A stretch of 64,000 bases of DNA from Ensifer adhaerens (GTDB taxonomy: Bacteria > Pseudomonadota > Alphaproteobacteria > Rhizobiales > Rhizobiaceae). The notes beneath the pieces are model-generated. The model was given only the letters and a program-made list of their open reading frames with translations, did no database searches and was not told the origin of the DNA. The DNA is taken from the NCBI RefSeq assembly GCF_002007205.1, contig NZ_LAZS01000008.1:62001-126000 (forward strand). The letters are read 5' to 3'. Of this stretch, positions 45,710-55,369 are shown piece after piece (position 1 is the stretch's first letter; each line of letters opens with the position of its first letter). The translations under genes and the position numbers were made by a program.

Positions 45710-47188
45710 TCATGTTGCCAACCCGACCGCCGGCCAGATCGCAAGCGCGAAGAGAGCAAGCAGGGCGATGAACGGGAGAGCCAACATCACGGCCAGACGC
45801 AGGAGATCGGAAGGGCTGAAAGCGGGTGGCTCCATGCCTCCGAAGAGTGCCACGGGCTTGGCCGAAACCATCAGCGTCTGGCAGAATCCACTACCTATGG
45901 CTGTGACCATGATGAGGTTGGCGGGGCTGACTCCGAAACCCGCCAGCGGCAGCGCCACGGCCGGGATGAGCACCGTCGCGCGGGCCGTTCGCGAGGCAAT
46001 GACGATATGGGCAAAGGTCGCTACCGCGATGGCGAGAAGCACGACCAGCCACGCCGGCGGCTTGCCGATCTGGCCGAAGGCGCTGATCAGGCGATCGGCA
46101 AGCTCGGTTGCCGTTCCGGTCGAAAGCAGAGCCTCGCCGATGACGAGCGTGCCGGCGAGGAACAGAAGCAGGTTCCATTCGACACCTTTCAGCGCCTTGC
46201 GGAACGGCATGCCGGAGATCTTTTCCGACGCCAGGACCAGAGCGCCGACGAGCGCCACGACCGGCAGCGCGATGCCGTGCAGGTCCGAGGTCGCAAGCGC
46301 AGCGACGATCGCCGCGGTCACGGCGAGGATCGCCTTATCCTGCGCCGAAAACGCACGCTTCTCCGTCGGCGCGGCCGGCAGGTTGAGGCGCCAATGGCGG
46401 TCCGCCTCGTCGAGGAAGAAGCGCAGGATCAGGCCGCAGGCTATCAGGCTCGTCAGCAGTGCAAAGGGCGCCGCAAGCAAGGCCCAGCCGAGAAAACCCG
46501 GCGCCTCGCCGCCGCTGCGGCGAATGAAATCGACGGCGACGAGATGGGCGCCGGCGCCGGTAAGCGAGGCGGCCGCCGAAAGCAGGATCACCGACGGAAA
46601 CAGGAGGGCCAGCGCGCGCGTGATGCCGGGGCGGCCGATGGTCGAGGCGAGACCCAGAAAGACGGGCATGAAGATCGCCGCCCGCGCCGAGGTCGAGGGG
46701 ATGACGAAGGCGGTCACGAAGATCGTCGGCGTCACCACCCAGAACAGCCGGCTGACGTCGCGGAACCGGGCGAGCAGCCGGAAGGCCAGCCGCTCGACGA
46801 GGCCGGATGCCTGCAGCACCGCCGCGATCACCGATGCCGCCATCATCAGCCAGACGATGTCGTTGCCAAGCGCGGCATAAACCGCCTCTTCGCCGACGGC
46901 GCCGGTCACGGCCAGGGCCGCTGCCCCGGCAAGCGCCACCGGCGTTTCCGGCAGGTCGAAGATCGTCCAGCAGATCAGCGTCGTCGCAAACACCATCAGC
47001 GAAAGGCGCATCGGCAGCGCCAGGCCGTCAGCCGCGAGAAAGATGAGGACGGCGGCAAAGGCAACGAGCATCGCGCCGACGAGCAGGCGCACCTGGCTTA
47101 CCGGCATATGGCCGTCAATGCGCTCGGTTGCCGCTGCATCCATGGTGACGAGGTCTTTTTCCGAAGCGATCACCGGGCTGATGGTCAT
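45710..47188 (-). CDS. SLC13 family (DASS/ArsB-like) permease
   Basis: A membrane protein of 492 residues with about 12 hydrophobic segments, starting after about 25 soluble residues. Signatures of the citrate/dicarboxylate-type SLC13 group are present (AALGNDIVWLMMAASVIAAVLQASGL, FVIPSTSARAAIFMPVF, GTLVIGEALLSTGTATELADRLIS, ARATVLIPAVALPLAGFGV). The ATG at 47188 has GGGAG about 8 nt upstream, and I reject the longer frame. It probably imports an organic anion; a glycerate-like or tartronate-like substrate would suit the adjacent kinase, but this is inferred. Confidence 0.86.
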   Translation of the reverse strand: MTISPVIASEKDLVTMDAAATERIDGHMPVSQVRLLVGAMLVAFAAVLIFLAADGLALPMRLSLMVFATTLICWTIFDLPETPVALAGAAALAVTGAVGEEAVYAALGNDIVWLMMAASVIAAVLQASGLVERLAFRLLARFRDVSRLFWVVTPTIFVTAFVIPSTSARAAIFMPVFLGLASTIGRPGITRALALLFPSVILLSAAASLTGAGAHLVAVDFIRRSGGEAPGFLGWALLAAPFALLTSLIACGLILRFFLDEADRHWRLNLPAAPTEKRAFSAQDKAILAVTAAIVAALATSDLHGIALPVVALVGALVLASEKISGMPFRKALKGVEWNLLLFLAGTLVIGEALLSTGTATELADRLISAFGQIGKPPAWLVVLLAIAVATFAHIVIASRTARATVLIPAVALPLAGFGVSPANLIMVTAIGSGFCQTLMVSAKPVALFGGMEPPAFSPSDLLRLAVMLALPFIALLALFALAIWPAVGLAT

Positions 47189-47417
47189 AGCTACGCTCCC
47201 TTTTGCTGACCCGACGCTCGCACGCGGCAACCGCGCCGCACGAAAGCCATCGGGCTGATTTCGTGGGAGGGCAAACGCAGCGTCGGCCGGTTTATTCCGC
47301 CGCGCCTGACGATTTTCCGGCTTCGCGGCCGATGACCCGAGTTGAGCGAGATCAATGCCGGTTCGTCTGGTCGGCAGAAACTGGTGCCCGGATGACCTCT
47401 TGCAAAAGGAGAGCTTC

Positions 47418-47867
47418 ATGTTGATCAGGGAAATGTCGCGGCAGGAATGCATCGATCTTGTCGCCGAGAACCACATCGCCCGTCTCGGGTGCGCCCGGGA
47501 TGGCCAGTCCTATGTCGTCCCCATTCAATATGCGCTGGCCGCAAACAGGCTCTACGGCTTTTCGATGCCCGGGCAGAAGATCGACTGGATGCGGGCCAAT
47601 CCCCGCGTCTGCCTACAGATGGACACGGCAGCGGACCGCCAAAGCTGGCGCAGCGTCGTCATCTACGGCCGCTACCAGGAACTGCCGGACACGAAACAAT
47701 GGCACCGCGAGCGCATGAACGCCTGGGCACTTCTCGAACAGCGCGTGAACTGGTGGGAGCCGGGCGGCCTGAAACCCGGCGAACAGGCGATTGCCGGCAC
47801 CTCGCCGCATCTCTTCTTCGAAATCGAGATCGACGAGGTGACCGGACGCGCGGCCTTTGCAGGGTAA
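47418..47867 (+). CDS. Pyridoxamine 5'-phosphate oxidase-like flavoprotein
   Basis: A protein of 149 residues: MLIREMSRQECIDLVAENHIARLGCARDGQSYVVPIQYALAANRLYGFSMPGQKIDWMRANPRVCLQMD, a split-barrel fold of the FMN-binding PPOx group (NimA/HugZ-like). AAAGGAG lies 6-7 nt before the ATG at 47418. Members bind FMN or heme and reduce small molecules. The ends EIDEVTGRAAF are typical. It converges on the Gfo/Idh gene. Function is unassigned. Confidence 0.85.
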   Translation: MLIREMSRQECIDLVAENHIARLGCARDGQSYVVPIQYALAANRLYGFSMPGQKIDWMRANPRVCLQMDTAADRQSWRSVVIYGRYQELPDTKQWHRERMNAWALLEQRVNWWEPGGLKPGEQAIAGTSPHLFFEIEIDEVTGRAAFAG

Positions 47868-47933
47868 TTGCAGGCCTTCACCGACAGGCGGATGGCGAGG
47901 GCTGGAGCCGCCGCCATCCGCGAGCGTCGAGTA

Positions 47934-49178
47934 TCAAGCGCCCCGGCGCGCCACGACCGGCACGTAGTGTTCGAGCTCCGGCGCCGGGAAGTTGAGCGTC
48001 GCGTTGATTTCTGCCGACCGGTAAAGCCCCATCAGCATCTCGACGACGGCAAGCCCGTCCTCGAAGGTTTCGAGCGGCTTTTCGCCTTTGCGGAAGCACT
48101 CGACCATGTGGCGGTTCTCATCGGTATAGCCGTAGACGCCGGCCTCGTCCTCAAGTACCGGCATCAGTCCCTGCTCGGCATTCTGCTTTTCGACGAGATC
48201 CTCGCCCTCGGAACCCTTGACCTCGCGCGACATGAAGATCTTCAGGCCCGTAGAGAGCGAGTTGTATTCGAGCGCATACTCCGGCCCGAGCAATTCGAGC
48301 TGGATGCGCAGCCCGGCGCCGACATAGGCCCAGGAGGTGGTCGCCTCGATCATCAGTTCGTTGCCGTCCTGGTCTTCGAGCGTCACGGTGGCGCGGGCGA
48401 AATCCTCCGACGGCCGGTTGCGATAATCGACCTCGTTGCCGAAGCGATTGCGCAACTGTTCGGCATAATGCGGCCGGGTCCATTTGAGGTTGGCAACCGT
48501 GCCGTTTACTGCCTTGATCTTCAGCGAATTGCGCGGCGCACCGGGCGCCGTCAGCAGGTAGCGCGCGACCTCGACGCTGTGGCACATCATGTCCGAAAGC
48601 ACGCCGCCGCCCTGCTTGTCGCCCTGCCAGAACCAGGGCTCGTGCGGGCCGGAATGTTCCTCGGCCGCCCGCGCCAGGTAGGGACGGCCGGTGGTCGACG
48701 CCGCACGCCGCCAGATGATCTCCTTGCCGCGCAGCACCGGTGTGCAGAAAACCTGGTTCTCGAGATAACCGTGGTTGAGGCCGGCATCCTCGGCCAGCGA
48801 CAGCATCTCGCGGGCTTCGGCGACCGTCCGCGCAAGCGGCTTTTCGCAGGCCACCGCGAAGATCTTGCTGCGGCCGTCCTTGACGGCCTTGTGCAGCGAA
48901 CGCATGACGTCGATGCGGGTATAGTTGGGCGAGAGGATCCAGACCGCGTCGACGTCATCGGCGGTCAGCAGCGCTTCCAGGCTTTCATGCGTGCGGCAGC
49001 TGCCGAGACCAAGCGCCTCGACCTCATTTGCAAATTTCTGGCGGCTCTCGACCTTGCGGCTGAAGACGCCGGTGACCTCGACATTACGCACGCCGATCAT
49101 CGATTTCAGATGGAAATGGGCGATGAAGCCCGATCCGACGAAACCCACGCGCAGCGTCTGCTTCGGTAGCTGTGTCAT
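47934..49178 (-). CDS. Gfo/Idh/MocA family oxidoreductase
   Basis: A protein of 414 residues. The Rossmann domain starts LRVGFVGSGFIAHFHLKSMIGVRNVEVTGVFSRKVESRQKFANEVEALG. The segment ACEKPLARTVAEAREMLSLAEDAGL holds the family EKP motif with the catalytic Lys. The C-terminal domain follows. It probably oxidises a polyol or sugar acid with NAD(P). It is the last gene of the ribose-type ABC operon, after the LacI repressor, so its substrate is probably what that transporter brings in. Confidence 0.92.
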   Translation of the reverse strand: MTQLPKQTLRVGFVGSGFIAHFHLKSMIGVRNVEVTGVFSRKVESRQKFANEVEALGLGSCRTHESLEALLTADDVDAVWILSPNYTRIDVMRSLHKAVKDGRSKIFAVACEKPLARTVAEAREMLSLAEDAGLNHGYLENQVFCTPVLRGKEIIWRRAASTTGRPYLARAAEEHSGPHEPWFWQGDKQGGGVLSDMMCHSVEVARYLLTAPGAPRNSLKIKAVNGTVANLKWTRPHYAEQLRNRFGNEVDYRNRPSEDFARATVTLEDQDGNELMIEATTSWAYVGAGLRIQLELLGPEYALEYNSLSTGLKIFMSREVKGSEGEDLVEKQNAEQGLMPVLEDEAGVYGYTDENRHMVECFRKGEKPLETFEDGLAVVEMLMGLYRSAEINATLNFPAPELEHYVPVVARRGA

Positions 49179-49258
49179 TCTCTTCTCCCATTTATCGATT
49201 TGGTAACGGCGGGGTGCGGGCGGAGAACCGCACGCGGCTTTCCTCGTCCCACCTCCGG

Positions 49259-50278
49259 CTATTTTCGCGGCGGTGCGGTGCTGCCACGGATGTTGAGCGT
49301 GGTCGGCAGGACGATGGCCGGCTCTGCGGCGACGTCACCATCCGAGAGGACGTTGAGCAGCTGCGACATCGCCGTGCGGCCGATGTCGGCGCGCGGCTGG
49401 CTGACGGTCGTCAGCGGCGGATAGAAGGCCTTGCTCAGATAGAGATCGTCGAAGCCGACGACCGAGACATCGCCGGGCACGTCGCGGCCAAGCCGCCGTA
49501 GCGCATGGATCGCGCCGTAGGCCATTTCGTCGTTGGCGGCAAAGATCGCGGTCGGCGGCTCCGGCAGGGCGAATAAGTCCGCCGCACAAGCCTCGCCGCT
49601 TTCGAGCAGATAATCTCCGCGCACCTCGTACCCCTCGGGGATCGCAAGGCCGGCGGCTTTCATGGCGGCCCGGTAGCCGTCACGGCGGTGGGCCGCCATC
49701 ACCTCCGGCAGGGGGCCGGCGATATGGGCGATGCGGCGATGGCCGAGTGCGATCAGATGTTCGACGGCGGCCTCCGCCGCCGCGACATTGTCGATCTGCA
49801 CATGCGGGAACCCGGACCCCTCGATCATTTCCAGCGCGATAACGACCGGCAGATGCGAGAGATCGGCACTTTCGCCCGGCTCAGGCAGCGGCAGCTTGCC
49901 GGTCATCAGGATCATGCCGTCGGCATGGCCGTCGCGCAGCATGTTGAAATACTCGACCTCGCGGTCCGGGTCGTTCTCGGTATTACCCATGAGGACGGCG
50001 TAGCCGGCCGCGCGCGCGGTCGCTTCCACGCCCTTCAGAATTTCGAGGTAGAAGGGGTTGCCGACGTCGCGCACGACGAGCAGCACCGACATCGACCGAC
50101 GCGTCCTCAGGTTTCGGGCGCTGACATTCGGGCGGTAGTTGAGCTCGCGGGCGAGCGCGTGGATGCGCTCGCGCGTCTCGTCCGTCACCAACGACGAGCC
50201 GCTCAGCGCCCGGGAAACCGTCGCGACCGAGACGCCGGCGCGCTCTGCGATGTCCTTGATCTTCGGCCGATCGCTCAT
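49259..50278 (-). CDS. LacI family transcriptional repressor
   Basis: A protein of 339 residues. The HTH is KIKDIAERAGVSVATVSRALSGSSLVTDETRERIHALARELNYRPNVSARNLRT, and the sensor domain follows (VLLVVRDVGNPFYLEILKGVEATARAAGYAVLMGNTENDPDREVEYF, FAANDEMAYGAIHALRRLG, VVGFDDLYLSKAFYPPLTTVSQP). Its ATG overlaps the stop of the permease before it. It is co-transcribed with the CUT2 transporter and the dehydrogenase, and probably acts on the operator at 54961-54974. Confidence 0.93.
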   Translation of the reverse strand: MSDRPKIKDIAERAGVSVATVSRALSGSSLVTDETRERIHALARELNYRPNVSARNLRTRRSMSVLLVVRDVGNPFYLEILKGVEATARAAGYAVLMGNTENDPDREVEYFNMLRDGHADGMILMTGKLPLPEPGESADLSHLPVVIALEMIEGSGFPHVQIDNVAAAEAAVEHLIALGHRRIAHIAGPLPEVMAAHRRDGYRAAMKAAGLAIPEGYEVRGDYLLESGEACAADLFALPEPPTAIFAANDEMAYGAIHALRRLGRDVPGDVSVVGFDDLYLSKAFYPPLTTVSQPRADIGRTAMSQLLNVLSDGDVAAEPAIVLPTTLNIRGSTAPPRK

Positions 50279-51231
50279 GCCCGCATCGCCCTCCCGCGGC
50301 CGTAGAACAGCATGAGCAGCAGAAGCGTCGCGCCGAACACCATCTGGCGGCCGGACTCGTCGATGTTAACAGTCGTCAGGATGCCCTGGAGGATGACGAG
50401 CAGCAGCGCGCCCGCCATGGTGCCGGTATAGCCGCCCTTGCCGCCGGCAAGCGACGTGCCGCCGAAGACGACGGCGATGATCGACGACAGCATGTATTGC
50501 TCGCCGACATTGGCGAAGGACGAGCCGGAATAGCCGAGCAGGCAGAGCCCGGCGATGGCCGCGAACATGCCAGAGATCATGAAGAGGCCGATGCGCATGA
50601 GATGGACGGGCACACCGGCCATATAGGCCGCATGCTCGTTGGAGCCGATCGCATAGATGCGGTGGCCGAAGACGGTGCGGTTCAGCATGAAGGCCATGAA
50701 CAGGCCGATCGCGATCCAGAGCCAGATGATGCCGGGAATGCCAAATGCGAACGGCTGGGTGACGAAGGCGGAAAGCCCTGGTGCTGCGCGACCCGACGGG
50801 ATGCCCTGGCGGATGACGACCAGCAGGCCCTGCAGCACGCCAAGCATGCCGAGCGTCATGACCAGCGGTGGGATGCGCAGGAGCGTGACGCCGAGCCCGT
50901 TCAAAAGACCGAAGAAGGCGCCCGCGGCGAGGCAGGCAAGAACCGCCGGCAGGATGCCGCCATCGGCACCGTTCATGACATTGCCGGCGATGATCGCCGA
51001 GAGCGAGACGACCCCGCCGACGGAGAGATCGATGCCCTCGCGCCCGCCGAGGATGACGACATTCTGGCCGGCGGCGACGATGCCGAGCAGCGAGGCGACG
51101 ATCAACAACCGCAGGATCTGGTCGGCCGAGGCAAAACCCGGCGACAGGCTTTGCCCGAGATAGAGCAGCGCGACGATGAGGATCAGCGCGACGACCAGCG
51201 GTTGCTTGAAAAACGCGGTAACCGAGCTCAT
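50275..51231 (-). CDS. Ribose-type ABC transporter permease 2
   Basis: A membrane protein of 318 residues of the RbsC/BPD_transp_2 family, beginning MSSVTAFFKQPLVVALILIVALLYLGQSLS. Typical elements are GGREGIDLSVGGVVSLSAIIAGNVM, the loop AIGSNEHAAYMAGVPVHLMRIGLFMISG and VVFGGTSLAGGKGGYTGTMAGALLLVILQGIL. It is coupled by ATGA to the permease before it (starting 51231) and to the LacI gene after it. It is one of two different permeases that form the channel. Confidence 0.93.
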   Translation of the reverse strand: MSSVTAFFKQPLVVALILIVALLYLGQSLSPGFASADQILRLLIVASLLGIVAAGQNVVILGGREGIDLSVGGVVSLSAIIAGNVMNGADGGILPAVLACLAAGAFFGLLNGLGVTLLRIPPLVMTLGMLGVLQGLLVVIRQGIPSGRAAPGLSAFVTQPFAFGIPGIIWLWIAIGLFMAFMLNRTVFGHRIYAIGSNEHAAYMAGVPVHLMRIGLFMISGMFAAIAGLCLLGYSGSSFANVGEQYMLSSIIAVVFGGTSLAGGKGGYTGTMAGALLLVILQGILTTVNIDESGRQMVFGATLLLLMLFYGRGRAMRA

Positions 51232-52223
51232 GCGCGTGCCCTCCGGCCGGCAAGCACGCCTGCCATCAAGACGAGCAGGATGGCGAGGCCCTGGACGAAG
51301 TTCTGCCATTCCGACGGCGTGCCCATGAAGAAGACAAGCGAATTGACGAGGCCGATCGTCAGCGCGCCCAAGAGCGAGCCGACAACGGTCGTCCAGCCGC
51401 CGGCAAGCGCGCTGCCGCCGAGCACCACGGCCGCGACGCTGTAAAGCGTCATCTTGCCGCCGACCAGCGGATCGCCGCTTGCCGTATCGCCCGTCAGGCA
51501 GAAGGCTGCGAGCGCCGAGAACAGGCCGCAGAGCAAGTAGCCCTTGACGCGGACCGCCACGACCGGCAGGCCCGTCTGATAGGCCGCCTGCTGGTCGTCG
51601 CCGACGGCCAGCAGCTCGGTGACCATGCGCGTGCGTGACAGCAGATAGAGCAGTACGGCAAGCACCGCGAGCACGTAGAAGACGAAGGGCACGCCGAAGA
51701 GGCGGCCGCCATAGGTGCGCCAGAAGAGCGCCGGCGCCGGCGTGCCGGCGACGGGCATCACATAGAGCGCCAGACCGGTGAAGAAGATGCTGGTCGCGAA
51801 GGTCGCGACGATCGCTTGCAGCCGGAGCGCGGCAACGACGATGCCGTTGACCAGACCGCAGGCCAGCCCGATGAGGACGCCGAGCGCCAGTGCGAGCAGC
51901 ACCGCACCGGCGCCGCCGCCCCAGCGCTCCATCAGCACGACGATCGCGACGTTGACCAGCGACAGCGTCGCGCCGGCGGAAAGGTCGATATCGCCGGCAG
52001 AAACGACATAGGTCTGGGCGATCGCCAGCATGACCAGCGCCATATAGGTGCTGAGGAGGCCCGTCAGCGAGCGGAAGCTCAGGCTGTTCGGTGAAAAGAC
52101 GCCGTTCAGCGCCAGAAGCGCGAGGAGGATGACCAGCGCCGGAAGGAAGGGGTAGCGCTCCAACCAGGACCGCAAGCCGCCCGCTCCGGATGATCGAATG
52201 TCTGTCGCGGTCGTTGTCATCAT
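51228..52223 (-). CDS. Ribose-type ABC transporter permease 1
   Basis: A membrane protein of 331 residues of the RbsC family: LERYPFLPALVILLALLALNGVF, VVSAGDIDLSAGATLSLVNVAIVVLMERWG, AVGDDQQAAYQTGLPVVAVRVKGYLLCGLFSALAAF and AAVVLGGSALAGGWTTVVGSLLGALTIGLV. The start overlaps the ATPase stop (ATGA). Its sequence differs clearly from the second permease, so the channel is a heterodimer. Confidence 0.93.
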   Translation of the reverse strand: MMTTTATDIRSSGAGGLRSWLERYPFLPALVILLALLALNGVFSPNSLSFRSLTGLLSTYMALVMLAIAQTYVVSAGDIDLSAGATLSLVNVAIVVLMERWGGGAGAVLLALALGVLIGLACGLVNGIVVAALRLQAIVATFATSIFFTGLALYVMPVAGTPAPALFWRTYGGRLFGVPFVFYVLAVLAVLLYLLSRTRMVTELLAVGDDQQAAYQTGLPVVAVRVKGYLLCGLFSALAAFCLTGDTASGDPLVGGKMTLYSVAAVVLGGSALAGGWTTVVGSLLGALTIGLVNSLVFFMGTPSEWQNFVQGLAILLVLMAGVLAGRRARA

Positions 52224-53725
52224 GCGGCCTCGTATGCAGCCTGGTAGAGATTGTAGCGGGTGCGGTCGTCGCCGGTCAGCTCGCGGGTCACCGAGCCGCC
52301 GTTGAAGACGAGGATACGGTTGGCATTGCCGAGCAGTTCGGCATCCTCGGACGAATAGAGCAGGATGCCGAGGCCTTCGGCGGCAAGCTGCCGGATCAGA
52401 GCGAAAAGGTCGGCCTTGGCCTGGAGGTCGATGCCCTTGGTCGGATCGTCGAGCAGCAGTACGTCGGGGCGGTCGATCAGCCAGCGGGCGATGATCACCT
52501 TCTGCTGGTTGCCGCCCGAGAGCGAATTGATCGGATGGAAGAGGCTCGCAAACTTCGTGTGCATCGCCTCCAGTGCAGGTATCGCCTTGTCGCGGAGGCT
52601 TGAAGGCCGCGCGATCATCAGCCGGTCACGCAGATAGTGGACTGGCGTGACATTCTCGATGATCGGCCGTCCGCTGATGACACCGTCGCGGCCACGATCG
52701 CCGGAGACATAGGCGCAGCCACGGCGGATGGCGTCGCGCGGGCTCTTGGCATCGTAGCGTTCGCCGCCGATCGCTACCTCGCCGGACGTGACCGTGCCCG
52801 CACCAAAGATCGCTCGGAGCAACGCCGACTGACCTTGGCCGTGCAGGCCGCCGAGGCCGAGGATCTCGCCCTTGGCCACCTCGAAGCTGACATCGCGAAA
52901 GCCCTTGCCCGAGAGGTTGCGAACGGAGATTGCCGCCTCTGCCTGCGCTTCCACCACTGCCGGCGCCGACGACCGTGCCGCCGGCATGTCGCTGGCGCCG
53001 CCGACCATCAGCCGGATCACCGTCCCCGGATCGGTCTCGGACAGCTTCAGCGTCTCGATGGTCTCGCCGTCGCGAATGATCGTCACGCGGTCGCCGATGG
53101 CGGTGATTTCGTCCATGCGGTGCGAAATGAAGATGATACCGCGCCCCTGAGCCTTCAGGCCGCGCAGGATCTCGAAGAAGCGATCGACCTGGGCGCGGTC
53201 AAGCGCCGAGGTCGGTTCGTCGAAGATCAGGATCGGCGCTTCGCTTACGAGCGCCTTCATGATCTCGACCAGTTGCCGCTGATCGGCCCGCAGGTTGCCG
53301 ACCAGCGCCTCCGCATGGAAGCCTTCGCCCGCCACCTGGGAAAACAGCGCGATATAGCGCGCCGCCCGCGCCTTGAGTGCCTGCCGGTCGATGAACAGGC
53401 CGGCCCTCACCGGCAGGGCGGAAAGGCAGATGTTCTCCTCGACCGAACGATGGCTGGCGAGGCTGAGTTCCTGATAGAAGATGCCGATGCCGGCGACGCG
53501 TGCGGCTTGCGGCCCTGAGATGATCACGGGCTTGTCGTTGATCAGGATATGGCCGCCGTCGGGACGCACGCTGCCGGCGATGATCTTGCAGAGCGTGCTC
53601 TTGCCGGAGCCGTTGGAGCCCATCAGCACATGCACTTCGCCGGCAGCAATCTCGAGATCGCCGCGGCGTAGCGCCAGCGTTGCGCCGTAAGCCTTGCTCA
53701 CGCCGTTCAGTCTCAGTTTCGACAT
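52220..53725 (-). CDS. Ribose-type ABC transporter ATPase (two-domain, RbsA/MglA family)
   Basis: A protein of 501 residues with tandem nucleotide-binding domains. Walker A of the first is GSNGSGKST (residues 36-44), with Walker B ILIFDEPTSALDRAQVDRFFEIL. The second has the degenerate Walker A LGGLHGQGQSALLR, as usual in this family, and LSGGNQQKVIIARWL with VLLLDDPTKGIDLQAKADLF. It lies after the binding-protein gene across a hairpin, and is coupled to permease 1. Confidence 0.94.
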   Translation of the reverse strand: MSKLRLNGVSKAYGATLALRRGDLEIAAGEVHVLMGSNGSGKSTLCKIIAGSVRPDGGHILINDKPVIISGPQAARVAGIGIFYQELSLASHRSVEENICLSALPVRAGLFIDRQALKARAARYIALFSQVAGEGFHAEALVGNLRADQRQLVEIMKALVSEAPILIFDEPTSALDRAQVDRFFEILRGLKAQGRGIIFISHRMDEITAIGDRVTIIRDGETIETLKLSETDPGTVIRLMVGGASDMPAARSSAPAVVEAQAEAAISVRNLSGKGFRDVSFEVAKGEILGLGGLHGQGQSALLRAIFGAGTVTSGEVAIGGERYDAKSPRDAIRRGCAYVSGDRGRDGVISGRPIIENVTPVHYLRDRLMIARPSSLRDKAIPALEAMHTKFASLFHPINSLSGGNQQKVIIARWLIDRPDVLLLDDPTKGIDLQAKADLFALIRQLAAEGLGILLYSSEDAELLGNANRILVFNGGSVTRELTGDDRTRYNLYQAAYEAA

Positions 53726-53852
53726 GGGCTGTCGTCCACCATCTGGTTGCGTGCCGCAGCGTCATTGGAGCCGTATCTCGGCACGGGCTCCGCGCAGCTG
53801 ATTTCATACCCCGATACGGCCCTGCCCTCGGCAGCCGTCGGCGGCATCGGTC

Positions 53853-53883
53853 GCCGGGCAACTCGGATTTTGAGCTGCCCGGC
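53853..53883 (-). repeat. Intercistronic hairpin after the CUT2 binding-protein gene
   Basis: GCCGGGCA at 53853-53860 pairs with TGCCCGGC at 53876-53883. It lies 10 bp after the binding-protein stop. It probably separates high expression of the binding protein from the rest of the operon. Confidence 0.65.
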
Positions 53884-53893
53884 CGATCGGAGC

Positions 53894-54919
53894 TTACTTG
53901 AACAACGCCGTGGCGTCGTCGATCGAAAGCGCGTTGGTGTAGGAATAGTAGCCCGGCTTGCCGTCGAGCTGCTTGGCGGCGTCGCCAAGGTTCTTGCTGT
54001 CGATGAACGGGATCGGCAGGTACATGGCGTTCTTGTACTGGCCCGCCGTTGCCGGCTCTTTCAGTTCCTTGCCCTGCAGCATCAGCACCGCGACGTTGAG
54101 TGCGCTTGCCATGACGCCGGGCGGGTTGACGGTGGCGCCGGAGTTCAGCTTGTCCTTGACCCAGAGGTCGATGAAGTCCTTGCGGATTTCGCCGGTCGCG
54201 GCGATCTGGCTGGTCTTGCCCGCATCCATGATCGACTTCCAGGCGCCCGCCGCCATGCCGTCCTGCACGACGACGCCGTTGATATCAGGATAGGTCGCAA
54301 GGATGTTCTGCATCGCCTGCTGGCCCTGGGCCTGATCCCAGTTGGCGTTCACTTCGTTCACGACCTGGATATCCGGATGGTCCTTGAAGACGCTCTTGTA
54401 GCCGGCGACGCGCATCTCGTTGGCCGGATGGCCGGCCACACCATTGATGGCGACGACCTTGCCCTTGCCGCCGAGCGTTTCGGCCAGCCACTTGGCGCCG
54501 GCAGCCCCCCAGGCCGTCTGGTCGATGCCGACATAGGTCGCATCCGGCGAGGAAACCTCGGCGTCCGTCGCGATCACCAGGATGCCGGCTTCCTTCGCCT
54601 GGGCGAAGATCGGATCGAAGGCCGTCGGGCTGTTGGGATTGATGATGATGGCGTTCACGCCCTCGGCGATGAAGTTGCGCACATGCGCGATCTGGCCGGG
54701 AACGTCGACATTGGCGCTCTGGACGGAGACTTCGACGTCGACGCCCTTTTCCTTCCACTTCGCCGCGGCCTCCTTGGCCTCGTCGATCATCTGCGTGCGC
54801 CATTCGCTGCCGACCCAGCCGTTGGACAAGCCGATCTTGAACGTCTCGGCATTGGCGAAAGAAGCGGAAATGGCAATGGTTGCGACAGCGCCAAGCGCTG
54901 CGGCGATAAATTTCTTCAT
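53894..54919 (-). CDS. Ribose-type ABC transporter substrate-binding protein
   Basis: A protein of 341 residues with a signal peptide (MKKFIAAALGAVATIAISASFANA) and a Peripla_BP_4 domain: FKIGLSNGWVGSEWRTQMIDEAKEAAAKWKEKGVDVEVSVQSANVDVPGQIAHVRNFIAEGVNAIIINPNSPTAFDPI. It starts at 54919 with GGGAGG about 6 nt upstream. It is the first gene of a CUT2 sugar or polyol import operon that also has an ATPase, two permeases, a LacI repressor and a Gfo/Idh/MocA oxidoreductase. The sugar is unknown. Confidence 0.93.
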   Translation of the reverse strand: MKKFIAAALGAVATIAISASFANAETFKIGLSNGWVGSEWRTQMIDEAKEAAAKWKEKGVDVEVSVQSANVDVPGQIAHVRNFIAEGVNAIIINPNSPTAFDPIFAQAKEAGILVIATDAEVSSPDATYVGIDQTAWGAAGAKWLAETLGGKGKVVAINGVAGHPANEMRVAGYKSVFKDHPDIQVVNEVNANWDQAQGQQAMQNILATYPDINGVVVQDGMAAGAWKSIMDAGKTSQIAATGEIRKDFIDLWVKDKLNSGATVNPPGVMASALNVAVLMLQGKELKEPATAGQYKNAMYLPIPFIDSKNLGDAAKQLDGKPGYYSYTNALSIDDATALFK

Positions 54920-55369
54920 AAGATCCTCCCAAATCTTGCGAAATCCATGAAGCCAGAAAATGTAATCGATTTCAATAAGCATTTTTGGTGAAAATTACGG
55001 CGATTACAAATTTCCGCCGCCGGGACGATCAGAGGACAATGGAAAGCGGCAGGTCGCGCGCCCGGCTAAGAGCAAGAGAGCTATCAAGGGAAGGGAATAG
55101 CGCTTGGCTCCTCCTCCCCGCCATGCGACAGCAAGGGCAGAGGCGGTGACGATTCGTCGTGACGCCAACTGGAATGAAATGCAGGAATGAAGCCATGACA
55201 TGAAGGCGCTGCGGGATCGATCCCGATGGCCGCCCGAACAACGGCCCGCCCGTTGCTCAAATCGCAACACTTCGTTGCTTGCCGGCCGGCTAGCCGCAAT
55301 TTGCCCTCACCCCCTACTGTTATCGTTGGGCAAAGAACAACAACTGGGTCCCAACCAGAGGAGAACATC
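54920..55369. other. 450-bp divergent region between the CUT2 and DUF3100 operons
   Basis: It holds a LacI operator at 54961-54974 near the CUT2 side, and the DUF3100 promoter region near 55300-55350. The rest has no clear gene. I did not find a terminator. Confidence 0.5.
54961..54974. promoter_or_regulatory. LacI-type operator upstream of the CUT2 operon
   Basis: TGTAATCGATTTCA is a near-palindrome with a central ATCGAT and TG/CA ends, the classic form of LacI/GalR-family operators. It lies 42 bp upstream of the binding-protein ATG. The LacI repressor of the same operon (49259-50278) is the likely ligand. Confidence 0.8.
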
